DNA from: Caldifarciminota bacterium UBA5631
Lineage (GTDB): Bacteria; Hydrothermota; Hydrothermia; UBA1063
Direction: 5' to 3'
Assembly (NCBI GenBank): GCA_002421425.1
Contig: DIJZ01000022.1
Location: forward strand, 31,192-55,518
DNA: 24,327 bases
Under the pieces are notes generated by a model that was not told where the DNA came from, did not search any database, and saw only the letters and a list, made by a program, of their open reading frames with translations. Positions 14,646-24,067 of the stretch are shown one piece after another; the stretch's first letter is position 1; each line of letters begins with the position of its first letter. A program made the position numbers and the translations under genes.

Positions 14646-15851
14646 TTGAAATATTTCGTAAAAAGTTTTGGATGCAGGCTTAACCAGTATTATGCAGATT
14701 ACTTCTGCAATGCTGTATTGTATAGCGGGCATGAACTCACGGGAAGTCTGGCAGATGCAGAAGTAGTCGCAATTGCAAGTTGTGTCGTGACTCACCGAGC
14801 AGAACGGGACTTAAGAAGGTACGTCTCGCATTCGAAGAGGACTAATCCTTCAGCCAGGGTAGTAGTTTTCGGATGTTATCCGAAAATCAAAGAACCTAAA
14901 GGAGTTATTGCGTCTGGTGAGATAGGGGACGTTTTAAAAGAACTTAATCTAAAAGACCCCATTGTGCTGAAGCAGCCTATATACAGGATCAGGGCGAATG
15001 TAAGGATTCAAGAGGGTTGTAACTTTCGCTGTTCTTATTGCATTGTTCCTATGGTTAGAGGTTTGTCCCGCTCGCGACCCCTTGAGGAAATTATGGGAGA
15101 AATTGAGAATCTGGTTTCCAGCGGAACAGTGGAAATTGTTCTGACGGGCATACAAACGGGGCAGTGGGGAAGGGAATGGGGGCTAATGTTAAGTGATTTG
15201 ATTATCAGGATTCACAATCGTTTCCCTCATCTTCGAATAAGGCTTTCGTCCATCTCACCTATTCACATCACTAAGGAAATAATAGACCTCTTGAAGCAAA
15301 GAATAATTCTTCCCCATCTCCATTTGCCACTTCAACATGGTTCAAGCAGAATTCTGAAGCTCATGAAAAGGCCTTACAAGCTGCAATACTACATTGATTT
15401 GGTGGAAAAATTGCACCTTGCTGTCCCTGATATTGCAATAGGGTCTGATATAATTGTTGGTTATCCTGAGGAGACGGATATCGATTTTGAAGAATCCTTA
15501 AAGGTGATCGAGAGTTTACCCTTTGCATATCTGCATATTTTTGAATTTTCAGCACGGCCTTACACCTATGCTGGAACTCTCAAACCCTTACCTCAAGACG
15601 TTGTTAAGCAAAGGAAATGGCGTTTGCTTGAAGTCGCCAGAGACAGGAAAGGCCGATTTCTTGAAAATTACATTGGAAGAAATGTCGACGCTGTGATCGA
15701 ATCACTGGAGGGCTGTTTCTTTCACGCAACGACGGATAATTACATTAAACTTCTTGTTGCAGCTAAATACGATTTGACTCCTGGGCGAGTTTACCGCTTT
15801 GAAATACTGAAGAGAGAAGATTACTGTCTTAAAGCACGCCCTTTAATTTGA
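14646..15851 (+). CDS. mtaB: MtaB-like radical SAM tRNA methylthiotransferase
   Basis: A 401-residue MiaB/MtaB-family enzyme. The N-terminal UPF0004 domain carries three auxiliary-cluster Cys (10, 46, 77: FGCRLNQ, ASCVVTH, FGCYPK). The radical-SAM cluster is CNFRCSYC (125, 129, 132), followed by VLTGIQTGQWG, LRLSSISP-type and GSDIIVGYPEE motifs. The C-terminus has a short TRAM-like part. The SCVVTHRAERDLRR stretch favours MtaB (2-methylthio on t6A37 of tRNA-Lys) over MiaB or RimO. The only available start is TTG 14646, 14 bases after rpsA, because an in-frame stop lies 12 bases upstream. It is probably the last gene of the cmk-rpsA operon. Confidence 0.88.
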   Translation: MKYFVKSFGCRLNQYYADYFCNAVLYSGHELTGSLADAEVVAIASCVVTHRAERDLRRYVSHSKRTNPSARVVVFGCYPKIKEPKGVIASGEIGDVLKELNLKDPIVLKQPIYRIRANVRIQEGCNFRCSYCIVPMVRGLSRSRPLEEIMGEIENLVSSGTVEIVLTGIQTGQWGREWGLMLSDLIIRIHNRFPHLRIRLSSISPIHITKEIIDLLKQRIILPHLHLPLQHGSSRILKLMKRPYKLQYYIDLVEKLHLAVPDIAIGSDIIVGYPEETDIDFEESLKVIESLPFAYLHIFEFSARPYTYAGTLKPLPQDVVKQRKWRLLEVARDRKGRFLENYIGRNVDAVIESLEGCFFHATTDNYIKLLVAAKYDLTPGRVYRFEILKREDYCLKARPLI

Positions 15852-15875
15852 TTCCATTATGATGATTCTTATAAT
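15848..15875 (+). promoter_or_regulatory. Promoter of the secreted-protein pair
   Basis: TTGATT (15848-15853) and a perfect TATAAT (15870-15875) are 16 bases apart. The -35 box overlaps the mtaB stop region. A second TATAAT at 15889-15894 lacks a good -35. The leader holds AAGGTG before ATG 15919. Confidence 0.55.
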
Positions 15876-15918
15876 GCAGTTTATGCACTATAATTCACAG
15901 TTACGAAAAGGTGTGTAG

Positions 15919-16980
15919 ATGAAAGATTGCAGAAAAAAATGGATCGTTGTTCTAATATTACTACTAACTAATTTTTCGAAGGCTGGTAGAATTCTCTTTG
16001 ATTTTACCAAAAGTGAAACTGCAGGAAATGCGGACTGGGTGGTGGATCACGATTATCCATACCCCCTTCCAGCACAGCCTTCTTCCCCCACTTCATGGGA
16101 TGGTGCTATATCTTCATGGGGATACAGGCTGTACTCATATGGTCACGAAGTGGCAACTTTAATCCCTTCATATGGGATTACGTATGCGAATTCTTCAAAT
16201 CCCTTCGACCTTTCGAATTTTGATGTGTTCATTATGGTGGAACCACAAAATCCTTTATCAATAGGGGAAAGGGAGGCCATTTTAAACTATATTTCCAATG
16301 GCGGTGGATTCTTAATGATAGCAGATCATAATAGCTCTGATCGAGACGGCGATGGTTGGGATTCACCCCGAGTCTTGAATAATGCCTTCGAGTCCACTCT
16401 TGGTGTACACTTCAATATTACTGGAGAGAGGCCAAACAGTTATTCAGGTGTCTCGACTAACATACTCAGGGATCAGGAGAATTTAATCTATAATGGACCC
16501 TTTGGTTGCGTTCAGTCCCTCGGTTTCTGGAGTGGGACCTGCGCAGTTTTGAATCCCGGGGTGAATCCTTCCGTCTTCGGCTTAGTCTGGGTTCCTGGCG
16601 CGATGCAGGACCACGATAGTGTAATGTTTTTCTTTGGCTACTTCGGAAACGGACGCTTTGCAGGAATGGGTGATTCTTCCCCCTGTGATGACGGGACGGG
16701 TAATCCTTCGGATAATCTTTACGATAACTGGTCTATGTATAGCGATTCTGTTCTAATATTGAATGCAACACTCTGGCTGATGGAGGGGAGCTCAAAAGTG
16801 GAAGAAAAGGCACACAAAAGTAGCTTTTCAACAATCCTTAAGGTGTCTGAAGCGTCACAAAAGTCAAAGGAAGGGATTATTTTCTATGACATTTTGGGTA
16901 GGGAGGTCCTCCCCCTAAAAGAAGGGCTTTATTTTATCAACAGAAGTAAAGGCGTTATCGAGAGGGTCATTGTCAGATGA
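15919..16980 (+). CDS. Secreted protein, GATase/IFT52-like domain and C-terminal sorting-like domain
   Basis: A 353-residue exported protein. The signal peptide is about 1-22 (hydrophobic VVLILLLTNF). The mature N-terminus ILFDFTKSETAGNADWVVD (25-43) and later NFDVFIMVEPQNPLSIGEREAI, NGGGFLMIADH and DRDGDGWDSP resemble class-I glutamine-amidotransferase-like alpha/beta domains of the IFT52/ThuA kind. The last 40 residues (IIFYDILGREVLPLKEGLYFI and a basic end) resemble the beta-sandwich sorting domains of type IX-like systems. Its stop overlaps the next start by four bases, so the two proteins are probably made together. No enzymatic activity can be named and catalytic residues are not clear. 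Confidence 0.6.
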   Translation: MKDCRKKWIVVLILLLTNFSKAGRILFDFTKSETAGNADWVVDHDYPYPLPAQPSSPTSWDGAISSWGYRLYSYGHEVATLIPSYGITYANSSNPFDLSNFDVFIMVEPQNPLSIGEREAILNYISNGGGFLMIADHNSSDRDGDGWDSPRVLNNAFESTLGVHFNITGERPNSYSGVSTNILRDQENLIYNGPFGCVQSLGFWSGTCAVLNPGVNPSVFGLVWVPGAMQDHDSVMFFFGYFGNGRFAGMGDSSPCDDGTGNPSDNLYDNWSMYSDSVLILNATLWLMEGSSKVEEKAHKSSFSTILKVSEASQKSKEGIIFYDILGREVLPLKEGLYFINRSKGVIERVIVR

Positions 16981-18287
16981 AGGCTGTGTTTCTTTTGTTG
17001 GCAATCATTTCTTTCCCAGAAGATACGTTGAAGAAGTCGGATTTTCAAGGAAACAAAGGCGGTTCTGGAAGCTACTGGACGGTTTATTTTGACTCTGACA
17101 CTCTGGATATTAAACTTGCGCGGTTTATTGGAGGTGCTCAGTATTCACTGGATATATGTTTCTATGAAATTTTCAGGGATACTGTTGCAAAGGCAATAAT
17201 AAATGCAAAAGAGCGGGGAGTGAAGGTGCGGGTGATTACAGATTACGATTACTATTTTAGGCCCTATATGGATAGCATGCGAAACCATGGAATTCCTGTG
17301 ATTCACGAACAGGTGGGCAGCAATACTGACCATATTATGCACAATAAGTTTATTGTTAGAGATTACAGGGATGCTGATACCACGAATGACTGTCTCTGGA
17401 CTGGTAGTTATAATGCTTCGGAGTATACAAGACTGAATGCTGAAAATGCGATTCTTCTTGTAAGCCACTCGGTAGCGACACCATATTTTTATGAATTTAA
17501 TCAAATGTGGGGAGATACCGCTGATATACCAGATACACTAAATGCGAGGACTGGTTCCAGGAAGATAGATGCATATCCACAGCATCTTTTCGTGGTAAAT
17601 GACGACTCCATATGGGTTTACTTTTCCCCCCAGAACCGTCCAATCCAGTATTTGATTAGTTTTGTAAATAGTTCGCAGGACTCTATTGGTTATCTGATAT
17701 ACAGTTACACGAGAGATGATCTTGCCAGTGCTATGATTTCTACTTTTCAGAGAGGGGTATTTGTTGGAGGAGTGCATGATGCCTCCGACGTGGGTTCACC
17801 ATATTCGGTCTTTCAGACTCTTGTTAGTAATGGACTTCCTGTATTCAGAGACAATCTCCCTCCAAATTATGGGATTCTTCATCACAAGTTTATGGTAATA
17901 GACCGAACCGTAGTCATCACGGGTTCTATGAACTGGAGCAATAACGGGAATCAGGTAAATGATGAGAATACTCTTATCATAAGAAATCGCGAAATTGCAG
18001 AGATATATTGGCAGGAATTTAGAAGGAGATATGGCGAAGCAATGAGTGTGTCTGACAGTTTCAAGACACCGTCTTCGATTCAATTTCTGTCGGGAGAGAG
18101 TGTAACATTTCCTTTTATAGGATACAAAGTATTTGACGGAGTGGGTAGGCTGGTGGCAGACGCAGAGAGTTCAAACACCTGGGCAGGCAAAGACTCTGAG
18201 GGAAAATACTGCCCAGCAGGGATTTACTTTGTTCTCCCCACGCATTCCAGAGGGCTGATTAAGGTAATCAAGATTAGAGCAGATTAG
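16977..18287 (+). CDS. Secreted phospholipase D-like protein with FlgD-like C-terminal domain
   Basis: A 436-residue protein with a short signal peptide (about 1-14). Two phospholipase-D HKD motifs are intact: HNKFIVRD (His122, Lys124, Asp129), followed by WTGSYNAS, and HHKFMVID (His302, Lys304, Asp309), followed by ITGSMNWSNNG. The closest general type is the Nuc-like/PLD-like nuclease group (SYNAS and MNWS are typical), but a lipid substrate cannot be excluded. The C-terminal 65 residues (VFDGVGRLV, GKDSEGKYCPAGIYFV) form a FlgD-like/type-A sorting-like domain, as in the upstream partner. The start ATG overlaps the previous stop (ATGA). The stop overlaps the convergent priA stop by four bases. 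Confidence 0.85.
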   Translation: MKAVFLLLAIISFPEDTLKKSDFQGNKGGSGSYWTVYFDSDTLDIKLARFIGGAQYSLDICFYEIFRDTVAKAIINAKERGVKVRVITDYDYYFRPYMDSMRNHGIPVIHEQVGSNTDHIMHNKFIVRDYRDADTTNDCLWTGSYNASEYTRLNAENAILLVSHSVATPYFYEFNQMWGDTADIPDTLNARTGSRKIDAYPQHLFVVNDDSIWVYFSPQNRPIQYLISFVNSSQDSIGYLIYSYTRDDLASAMISTFQRGVFVGGVHDASDVGSPYSVFQTLVSNGLPVFRDNLPPNYGILHHKFMVIDRTVVITGSMNWSNNGNQVNDENTLIIRNREIAEIYWQEFRRRYGEAMSVSDSFKTPSSIQFLSGESVTFPFIGYKVFDGVGRLVADAESSNTWAGKDSEGKYCPAGIYFVLPTHSRGLIKVIKIRAD

Positions 18288-20443
18288 AGTAATTCCTGAG
18301 GGTCCACATCAATAGAAACGCTCACGTTCGGTGGAATTTTTGCCTGTTTCAAAAAGTTCAGTTTTTGCGGTAAATTTTCGTCACTGTACTTCAGAATTAA
18401 TCTTACGAAACTGTAGCCTCCTTTCTTTCCAATTGGTGATGGAACGGGCCCCATAATTTCGAGATCTTCTATTTCCAATTCAAGTATCTTATGCCTGATA
18501 GATTTAGCGAATTCTTCAAGTTCCTTGCTATTTTGACCGCAGAACTCCAGTAGTGTGAGATGTGCATAAGGCGGATATCTAAATTTAATCCTTTCTTCAA
18601 GTTCGCTCTTTGCGAAGGCCTCATAGTCCATGATGCTTGCATACTTTATTGCCCTGGATTCAGGATTATAGGTTTGAATTAAAACCTTACCTCCTGTTCT
18701 AATTCGCCCAGCAATTTGGAGTAGTAGTTGAAAGACTTTCTCCTCTGATCGGAAGTCAGGCAGCCCGAGTCCAATATCCGCGTTTATTACTCCCACAAGT
18801 CCCAATCCGGGGAAATCGAAGCCCTTGCCAACCATTTTGGTACCCACCAGTAGCTTAAGTTTTCCCTGGAAGAAGTCCCTGAAGGCTTTTTCGTTTAGTC
18901 CTTCCTTCAAAAAGGCATCAAGGTCAAAACGTACGACCTCTATTCCCGGAAAATACTTCTTAACAGCCTCTTCAACTTTCTGCGTTCCTGTGCCGCATAG
19001 CTTCATTCTATTTGATCCACAATTAGGACAATTTTCTGGAATTTCAAAGGTTGAACCGCACATATGGCAGTGGAGTTTCCCGTCAAGTTTGTGGTAAACC
19101 AGGTTTACGGAACAATTTTCGCACTGAAGAATGTGGCCGCACTCGAGGCATAACAGAAAGGTTGAATATCCCCTCCTGTTTATAAAAAGGATTACCTGCC
19201 TGTTTCCATTTAGCGCACTTTGAATTTCACTGAGAAGCTCTGCGGTAAAAAGGTATTCGCCCTTTCTATTTCTAAGGTCAATTACCTCAATCTTCGGTAG
19301 TTTGTAATGAGGGACTCGTTCTGCAAGTCTATATAATCTGTATTCACCCTTCAGAGCTTTTTCGTAAGATTCCATTGAGGGACTCGCGCTTCCTAAGATA
19401 ACCGGAATTCTGAGAATTTCACCGAGTTTGATGGCGACGTCCCTAGCATGATAATTTGGGCTTTTTTCGATTTCTTTGTATGATGAATCGTGTTCTTCGT
19501 CAAGAATAATAATTCCGAGGTTTTTAATGGGAAGAAAGAGTGCCGAGCGTGTGCCTATTACTATTTTTTTGTTCCCTTTTCTTACCTCTCTGAAAACCCA
19601 TCTTCTTTCCGAGTCGGAAAGGCGAGAGTGGTAGTACACGGCCGTTTCTTTAAATATATTATTGAAGTAATTGTAAATTTGAGGGGTTAGTGCAATTTCC
19701 GGGACCAGCACCAGTGCAGATTTACCTTCCTTGAGAAGTCTATCAATTATCCAGGAATATACTCGAGTTTTTCCACTCCCTGTTACACCGAAGAGTAGGG
19801 AGACTGGGGGGCGCTCAGAGAAGAAATCCTGAATGACCTTCTCCTGAGACTGTGTCGGAATCTCTGGAATTTGGACCGGCATTGGTGGAATAAATTGCAG
19901 TTCACGGTACTTTCTTATCCTTATTTTTTCTTTTACAGTGATTATGCCTTCTTCCTGAAGTTCTTGCAATGTTCTGGAAACTCCAGAACCAAAAACTTTC
20001 TGCAGGGTTCTTAAAGTTGCGGCTCGCGGGTATATTTTTAAAAGATAGGAAACAAGTGGAGAGTCTGAAGGCAAACCTTTCCGGTGGGATAGTTTATATA
20101 TGTATGAACCTCTTTCAACAACACCGGGTGGAAAGAATAGCGAAATTACGTCGGGAAGTTTTGCGATGTAGTAGTCACTAATCCATTTTGCGAGCTTCAT
20201 GTACTCTTCACTGGTAGAGAATTCGGGGTCGAGGACTGACTCGATGGGTTTTAATTTTTCTTCGGGAACTTCCGATTCAGCTGTTATTTCATAGATAACG
20301 CCCTTTGAGCGGGTTTTGAGAAATGGCGCAATCGCCACACTCCCTGGCTTTGAAGAATCGCGGAGGTTTGGTGGCACAATGTAAGTGAAGTAATCGAGAC
20401 CTGCTCGGGGAATAATCAACTTCACAAATACTTTAGAACTCAT
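18284..20443 (-). CDS. priA: Primosomal replication restart helicase PriA
   Basis: A superfamily-2 helicase of about 719 residues that restarts stalled replication forks. From the N-terminus: the 3'BD-type domain (LIIPRAGLDYFTYIVPP, GSVAIAPF), a winged-helix region, Walker A GVTGSGKT (about 219-226 from this start), DEEHDSSYK, GSASPSME, and an eight-Cys zinc-binding insert (CLECG, CENC, CHMCG, CPNCG; about 435-475). LVGTKMVGKGFDFPGLGLVGVINADIGL is next, then IAGRIRTGG (motif VI). Length is typical. The start is ATG 20443, overlapping the tamB stop by 11 bases. A GTG at 20458 is possible. It is the third gene of rpmB-tamB-priA. Confidence 0.96.
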   Translation of the reverse strand: MSSKVFVKLIIPRAGLDYFTYIVPPNLRDSSKPGSVAIAPFLKTRSKGVIYEITAESEVPEEKLKPIESVLDPEFSTSEEYMKLAKWISDYYIAKLPDVISLFFPPGVVERGSYIYKLSHRKGLPSDSPLVSYLLKIYPRAATLRTLQKVFGSGVSRTLQELQEEGIITVKEKIRIRKYRELQFIPPMPVQIPEIPTQSQEKVIQDFFSERPPVSLLFGVTGSGKTRVYSWIIDRLLKEGKSALVLVPEIALTPQIYNYFNNIFKETAVYYHSRLSDSERRWVFREVRKGNKKIVIGTRSALFLPIKNLGIIILDEEHDSSYKEIEKSPNYHARDVAIKLGEILRIPVILGSASPSMESYEKALKGEYRLYRLAERVPHYKLPKIEVIDLRNRKGEYLFTAELLSEIQSALNGNRQVILFINRRGYSTFLLCLECGHILQCENCSVNLVYHKLDGKLHCHMCGSTFEIPENCPNCGSNRMKLCGTGTQKVEEAVKKYFPGIEVVRFDLDAFLKEGLNEKAFRDFFQGKLKLLVGTKMVGKGFDFPGLGLVGVINADIGLGLPDFRSEEKVFQLLLQIAGRIRTGGKVLIQTYNPESRAIKYASIMDYEAFAKSELEERIKFRYPPYAHLTLLEFCGQNSKELEEFAKSIRHKILELEIEDLEIMGPVPSPIGKKGGYSFVRLILKYSDENLPQKLNFLKQAKIPPNVSVSIDVDPQELL

Positions 20444-23400
20444 AGAGATAATCGACACCTAACTGAAACTTTTGCTCTTGATCCCTTTCCGCAAAGACTC
20501 CAAAATTCCTTTTAAGTTTATAACGCACCTGAAACATATCCTTTGTGATGTCAAAAATATCATGGGAGTACCAGAAATAAAGTTTTGGTGTTAGGTACAA
20601 ACCGATTAGCAGTGAAGGATTTTCCATATTGCCGTTACTTTCAAGTCGTAGTTCCTGGAATCGCAGACTTCTCCTTAGATTCTGGGAAATTACAGTACTC
20701 GCCAGACTAAACGCCCTATTTTTCAAATCCTGCAGCTCTGTAGATTGTAACGCTGATGTGTCGCCGTATACTCTCCCGAGGGTAAGGAGGTACAGGATGT
20801 TGAGTTCGTCCAGCGGTGGCTCGGAGTTTAGAGAAATCTGAGGATTCTGGAAGGTTCCTGTAAGATTCATTGTAATGGTAAAAGTATCAACAGTTGAGCT
20901 TGCTTTTATCGATAGGTTTGGTTCCAGGGCGCCAGTAGATGTGAAATTCACATATCCGAATTCCACCTCAAAAATTCTGTCAAGGTACAAAAAGTAACCT
21001 TTTATTACTTCTGCATTTCCATCTAAAAGAGTCTTACCTTCAGTAAGTTGAAAAATGAAATTCCCCTTCACCTCAATATCGGCGAGCTCATTAACGAGGA
21101 ATGTATTTCCTTCACTTGTTATATTTAGAAGAACAGTAAGGTTTTTAGGAGGTGGACTGGACGAGACAGAAACAGGTCTTAAAGTCTGGAAGATGGTTGC
21201 CTCATTAACAGTCAAATCACCCTTGACTGAAATTCCGCTCTCTTTGATGTTTACATTTATATCCCCCGCTCCAGAAGCATAGATGTTATAAACGGGATAC
21301 AATGACACGTTCGAAGCTTTGATAAAAAGGTTAATTTCCCTGGATGCGTAGAATAGGTTTTTCCCGTATCCTGAGATTAATAGATTGCCGTGGTCCACTG
21401 TAAAAAGTCCTTTCTTGATTTCAAATCTATCCTCCGTAAGTTCTGCAAGAATATCAGCTCTGGTGAATTCCAGCTGGATTGGCGTATACATACCCGAGGC
21501 GTTGGATATTCTCAGATACCCGTTTAAACGGGGTGTCTCAGTTAACCTTCCAAAAATTATGACATCACATATTAAGTCGAGGTTAGTTAATACAAACTGC
21601 TGCCTGGTAATTTCCGCAAAGATTTCTGCTGGTAGGTCATAGATTTTTGTTCTGATTGTATATTCGTCATCTTTCAAAAGCACAAATTCAAGAGGCGCAA
21701 ATGAGAATTTAGCGGGTAGGAAACCTGTGAGTAGTAGATTCATATTTTCGCCTGAAATACTTGCAGAATCGACAATTATGCCGTTCGTGTTTAATCGTGC
21801 AGTCAAATACAGGTTAAGGTCACGAAAGTCTCTGTAGTATATTTTTGAACCATTAAGAGATAGCAAAATTTGAGGCTCCTGTATACTGCCACCGATCTCC
21901 ATAAACCCTGTTACAATACCTGAAACACCAAATAGCTCTCTAATATAAACGTCTTGCCAGATTGCAATGGCATCAACTCTACTATCCTCTTCTTTGAAAC
22001 TACCCGCAATAGTTACTGGAGAACCGTTTACAAAGATTTTTGCGGAGTCTAATACGGCAAAACCTGCCTTTGTTTTTACAATCCTGAAAGGTTTGTTAAC
22101 TTCTAATGTATCCTGTTTAATCACAGCTCTCAGTTCTTTAAGGGTTAATCCCAATGTGTCTATTTCCCGCCTTACTGATGCATTGCCTTCAAATTCTAAG
22201 GTCTCTGATGCACCGGAGATGTTCATCGATATGTTCTTGAATTGTTCCGAGGATGCAGCTACCGTAATTGAGTCAAAGTGCATCTTGTTAATCTGAATGT
22301 TTTTTATTTCGAGGCTCAAATCCTCCTGTTCTCCAACAGATACTAAAGAGAGGTTCGCCTTCTCAACTTTTAAATCCCCGTGATTGATTCCTCTTGCGAC
22401 TACATAGCAGAACCCTTTGCGCTCCTTGCTCCTTATGGTGTACTTCAAGTTCGCTTCTATCGTGCCATGAACGTCTTTTAGAACCTCCCCGGGGTCAAAG
22501 ATGCCCTTTAGCTCTACATTTATTTCTTCTGGGTTATAGCTCAAACTCCCATGGAGGTTGGTGTGAGTGGAGGAAAAAGTCGGAATTAGGACGTAAAGAT
22601 TCTTTCCTGAATAGGTGAAGCTTGAACTTAACTGGAAAGGTTTTGATTGCATGTACGTTAGATCCTTGCTCCGCACTTTTCCTTCTATTTTGTCTGGCTG
22701 TAAGAGAAGGGAAGCGTACAAAACACCCTTAAATCCATACTCCTGCAAAGAGAGTTTTGCCTGATGTATAAGGAGTCTCTTTTCTTTAAAAAGATACACT
22801 CCTTCTCCAACCACCGAATTGTCTCTAAATTTGAAGGATGCAGACTTGAGTATTAGAGATTCGGGCAAGTTCAGGGCAAAAGTTGCTTTTACGTCGCGGA
22901 CAGTTTGATCTTTGAGAAGGAGATTGTCAATACTTATGCGTCCGCTTCTTTCTTTAAGATTGCAGGCGAGTGAAAGTCTGTTTAATGAATAGTCATGAAA
23001 AGTAACCATTTCTACCTTCAGGTTCAGTGAGTCCGGGAAATTCAGGTATCCAGAAGTACCTGCTATTGAGAGGTTTTTGTTTTGTATCTCCAGAGCTCTC
23101 AAAGTTATCTGGTTGCTTTTCAGCATCAAATCTGTATAAATGTATAAGTTTTCGCCTTCGAAAGCTAATCTATTGATATAAACTCTGATGCGATAAGCCG
23201 AGGCCATACGGTCACCCGAGGCATAGAGGTTATCGAAGTTGATACTATTGGAATCTAACACAATCAAGCCCTTTTCTATCTTTAACTCCTTAACCTGCAA
23301 TGGGATAGAAAACTTGAACGTACCTTTTGAACTTTTCCCACTTTTTCTGGGTTTAAAGTTTCCCGGATTTACAAAAATTCTACCTATCCGGATTGTAGAT

Positions 23401-23669
23401 ACAGTCTTCTGCAAAAGAAGGGCTGTAGCATTGTATTTTACCACAAAATCATTTATTTCCAAAGCGTCATCTAGAACCAGGTTTCTAAATTTCAGAGAGC
23501 CAAAGATATTGAAACTATACCCTTCAAGCCTTGCGCGATACCCCGTATATTCCTTGAGGTACCTGAGAATTAGAAATCTTGAGTATAGGTTAAAACTTAT
23601 TAATGTTGCCCCTGATAGGAATGCAAAAGCAAGGGCAATTATTGCGATTTTCTTAACTTTTTGTAGCAC
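20433..23669 (-). CDS. tamB: TamB/AsmA-like translocation and assembly module protein
   Basis: A 1078-residue envelope protein. One N-terminal membrane helix (about 7-30) is followed by about 900 residues of alternating beta strands, the beta-taco repeat pattern of AsmA/TamB proteins. The C-terminal DUF490 (TamB) domain includes SLNSEPPLDELNILYLLTLGRVYGD and ends FQLGVDYLYEF, an outer-membrane-type C-terminus. TamB-like proteins span the periplasm and are linked to phospholipid transport and outer-membrane protein assembly. It supports a two-membrane envelope. The start is GTG 23669, overlapping rpmB by 31 bases without a visible ribosome-binding site, so translation is probably coupled. It is shorter than E. 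coli TamB (about 1259 residues), with no TamA in the window. Confidence 0.87.
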   Translation of the reverse strand: MLQKVKKIAIIALAFAFLSGATLISFNLYSRFLILRYLKEYTGYRARLEGYSFNIFGSLKFRNLVLDDALEINDFVVKYNATALLLQKTVSTIRIGRIFVNPGNFKPRKSGKSSKGTFKFSIPLQVKELKIEKGLIVLDSNSINFDNLYASGDRMASAYRIRVYINRLAFEGENLYIYTDLMLKSNQITLRALEIQNKNLSIAGTSGYLNFPDSLNLKVEMVTFHDYSLNRLSLACNLKERSGRISIDNLLLKDQTVRDVKATFALNLPESLILKSASFKFRDNSVVGEGVYLFKEKRLLIHQAKLSLQEYGFKGVLYASLLLQPDKIEGKVRSKDLTYMQSKPFQLSSSFTYSGKNLYVLIPTFSSTHTNLHGSLSYNPEEINVELKGIFDPGEVLKDVHGTIEANLKYTIRSKERKGFCYVVARGINHGDLKVEKANLSLVSVGEQEDLSLEIKNIQINKMHFDSITVAASSEQFKNISMNISGASETLEFEGNASVRREIDTLGLTLKELRAVIKQDTLEVNKPFRIVKTKAGFAVLDSAKIFVNGSPVTIAGSFKEEDSRVDAIAIWQDVYIRELFGVSGIVTGFMEIGGSIQEPQILLSLNGSKIYYRDFRDLNLYLTARLNTNGIIVDSASISGENMNLLLTGFLPAKFSFAPLEFVLLKDDEYTIRTKIYDLPAEIFAEITRQQFVLTNLDLICDVIIFGRLTETPRLNGYLRISNASGMYTPIQLEFTRADILAELTEDRFEIKKGLFTVDHGNLLISGYGKNLFYASREINLFIKASNVSLYPVYNIYASGAGDINVNIKESGISVKGDLTVNEATIFQTLRPVSVSSSPPPKNLTVLLNITSEGNTFLVNELADIEVKGNFIFQLTEGKTLLDGNAEVIKGYFLYLDRIFEVEFGYVNFTSTGALEPNLSIKASSTVDTFTITMNLTGTFQNPQISLNSEPPLDELNILYLLTLGRVYGDTSALQSTELQDLKNRAFSLASTVISQNLRRSLRFQELRLESNGNMENPSLLIGLYLTPKLYFWYSHDIFDITKDMFQVRYKLKRNFGVFAERDQEQKFQLGVDYLYEF

Positions 23670-23824
23670 TTTGAGCAGACTCTGGCTTTTACTACATAAC
23701 CGTCTACGTCAAATTCAACCTTTCTGAGGTTAGGAAGCCATCGCCTTGGGCTCTTTTTGTTTGCGTGAGAAACGTTGTTTCCAGATAACGGCCCCTTGCC
23801 ACAAATATCACATCTCCTTGCCAT
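23639..23824 (-). CDS. rpmB: 50S ribosomal protein L28
   Basis: A 61-residue bL28 protein. MARRCDICGKGPLSGNNVSHANKKS-type N-terminus and RRWLPNLRKV are diagnostic. Cys5, Cys8, Cys50 and Cys53 form two CxxC pairs, the zinc-binding (C+) form of L28. The start ATG follows AAAGGAGG. It is the first gene of the rpmB-tamB-priA run and overlaps tamB by 31 bases. Confidence 0.97.
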   Translation of the reverse strand: MARRCDICGKGPLSGNNVSHANKKSPRRWLPNLRKVEFDVDGYVVKARVCSKCYKKLRKSQ

Positions 23825-23849
23825 AAATGTCCTCCTTTGTGTGAGTTTA

Positions 23850-23878
23850 ATTTTAGGCTATAAATTAAGGAAAATCAA
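23850..23878 (-). promoter_or_regulatory. Promoter of the rpmB-tamB-priA operon
   Basis: On the minus strand TTGATT (23878-23873) and TAAAAT (23855-23850) lie 17 bases apart. The predicted leader of about 20 bases contains AAAGGAGG. Confidence 0.6.
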
Positions 23879-24007
23879 AGCAGGGGTACTTCCTGATATA
23901 TTTCATTTTTGAATGCGCAATGTAGAGTAGTTTTCGTTACAAATAAGATTTAGAACTATTAAAGGCTTAGGGAAGTTAAAAACTATTCGCAGATTTCGCG
24001 GTTTCAA

Positions 24008-24036
24008 TTGACTTTCCACTACGAATACTATAAAGT
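24008..24036 (+). promoter_or_regulatory. Possible promoter of the tRNA cluster
   Basis: TTGACT (24008-24013) precedes TATAAA (24029-24034, 15-base spacer) or TAAAGT (24031-24036, 17-base spacer). A small inverted repeat, ATACT/AGTAT, covers 24025-24038. The match is moderate. The rest of 23880-24007 shows nothing recognisable. Confidence 0.4.
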
Positions 24037-24067
24037 ATATGAACTGTAAGAGCTATTTTAAAATTTT

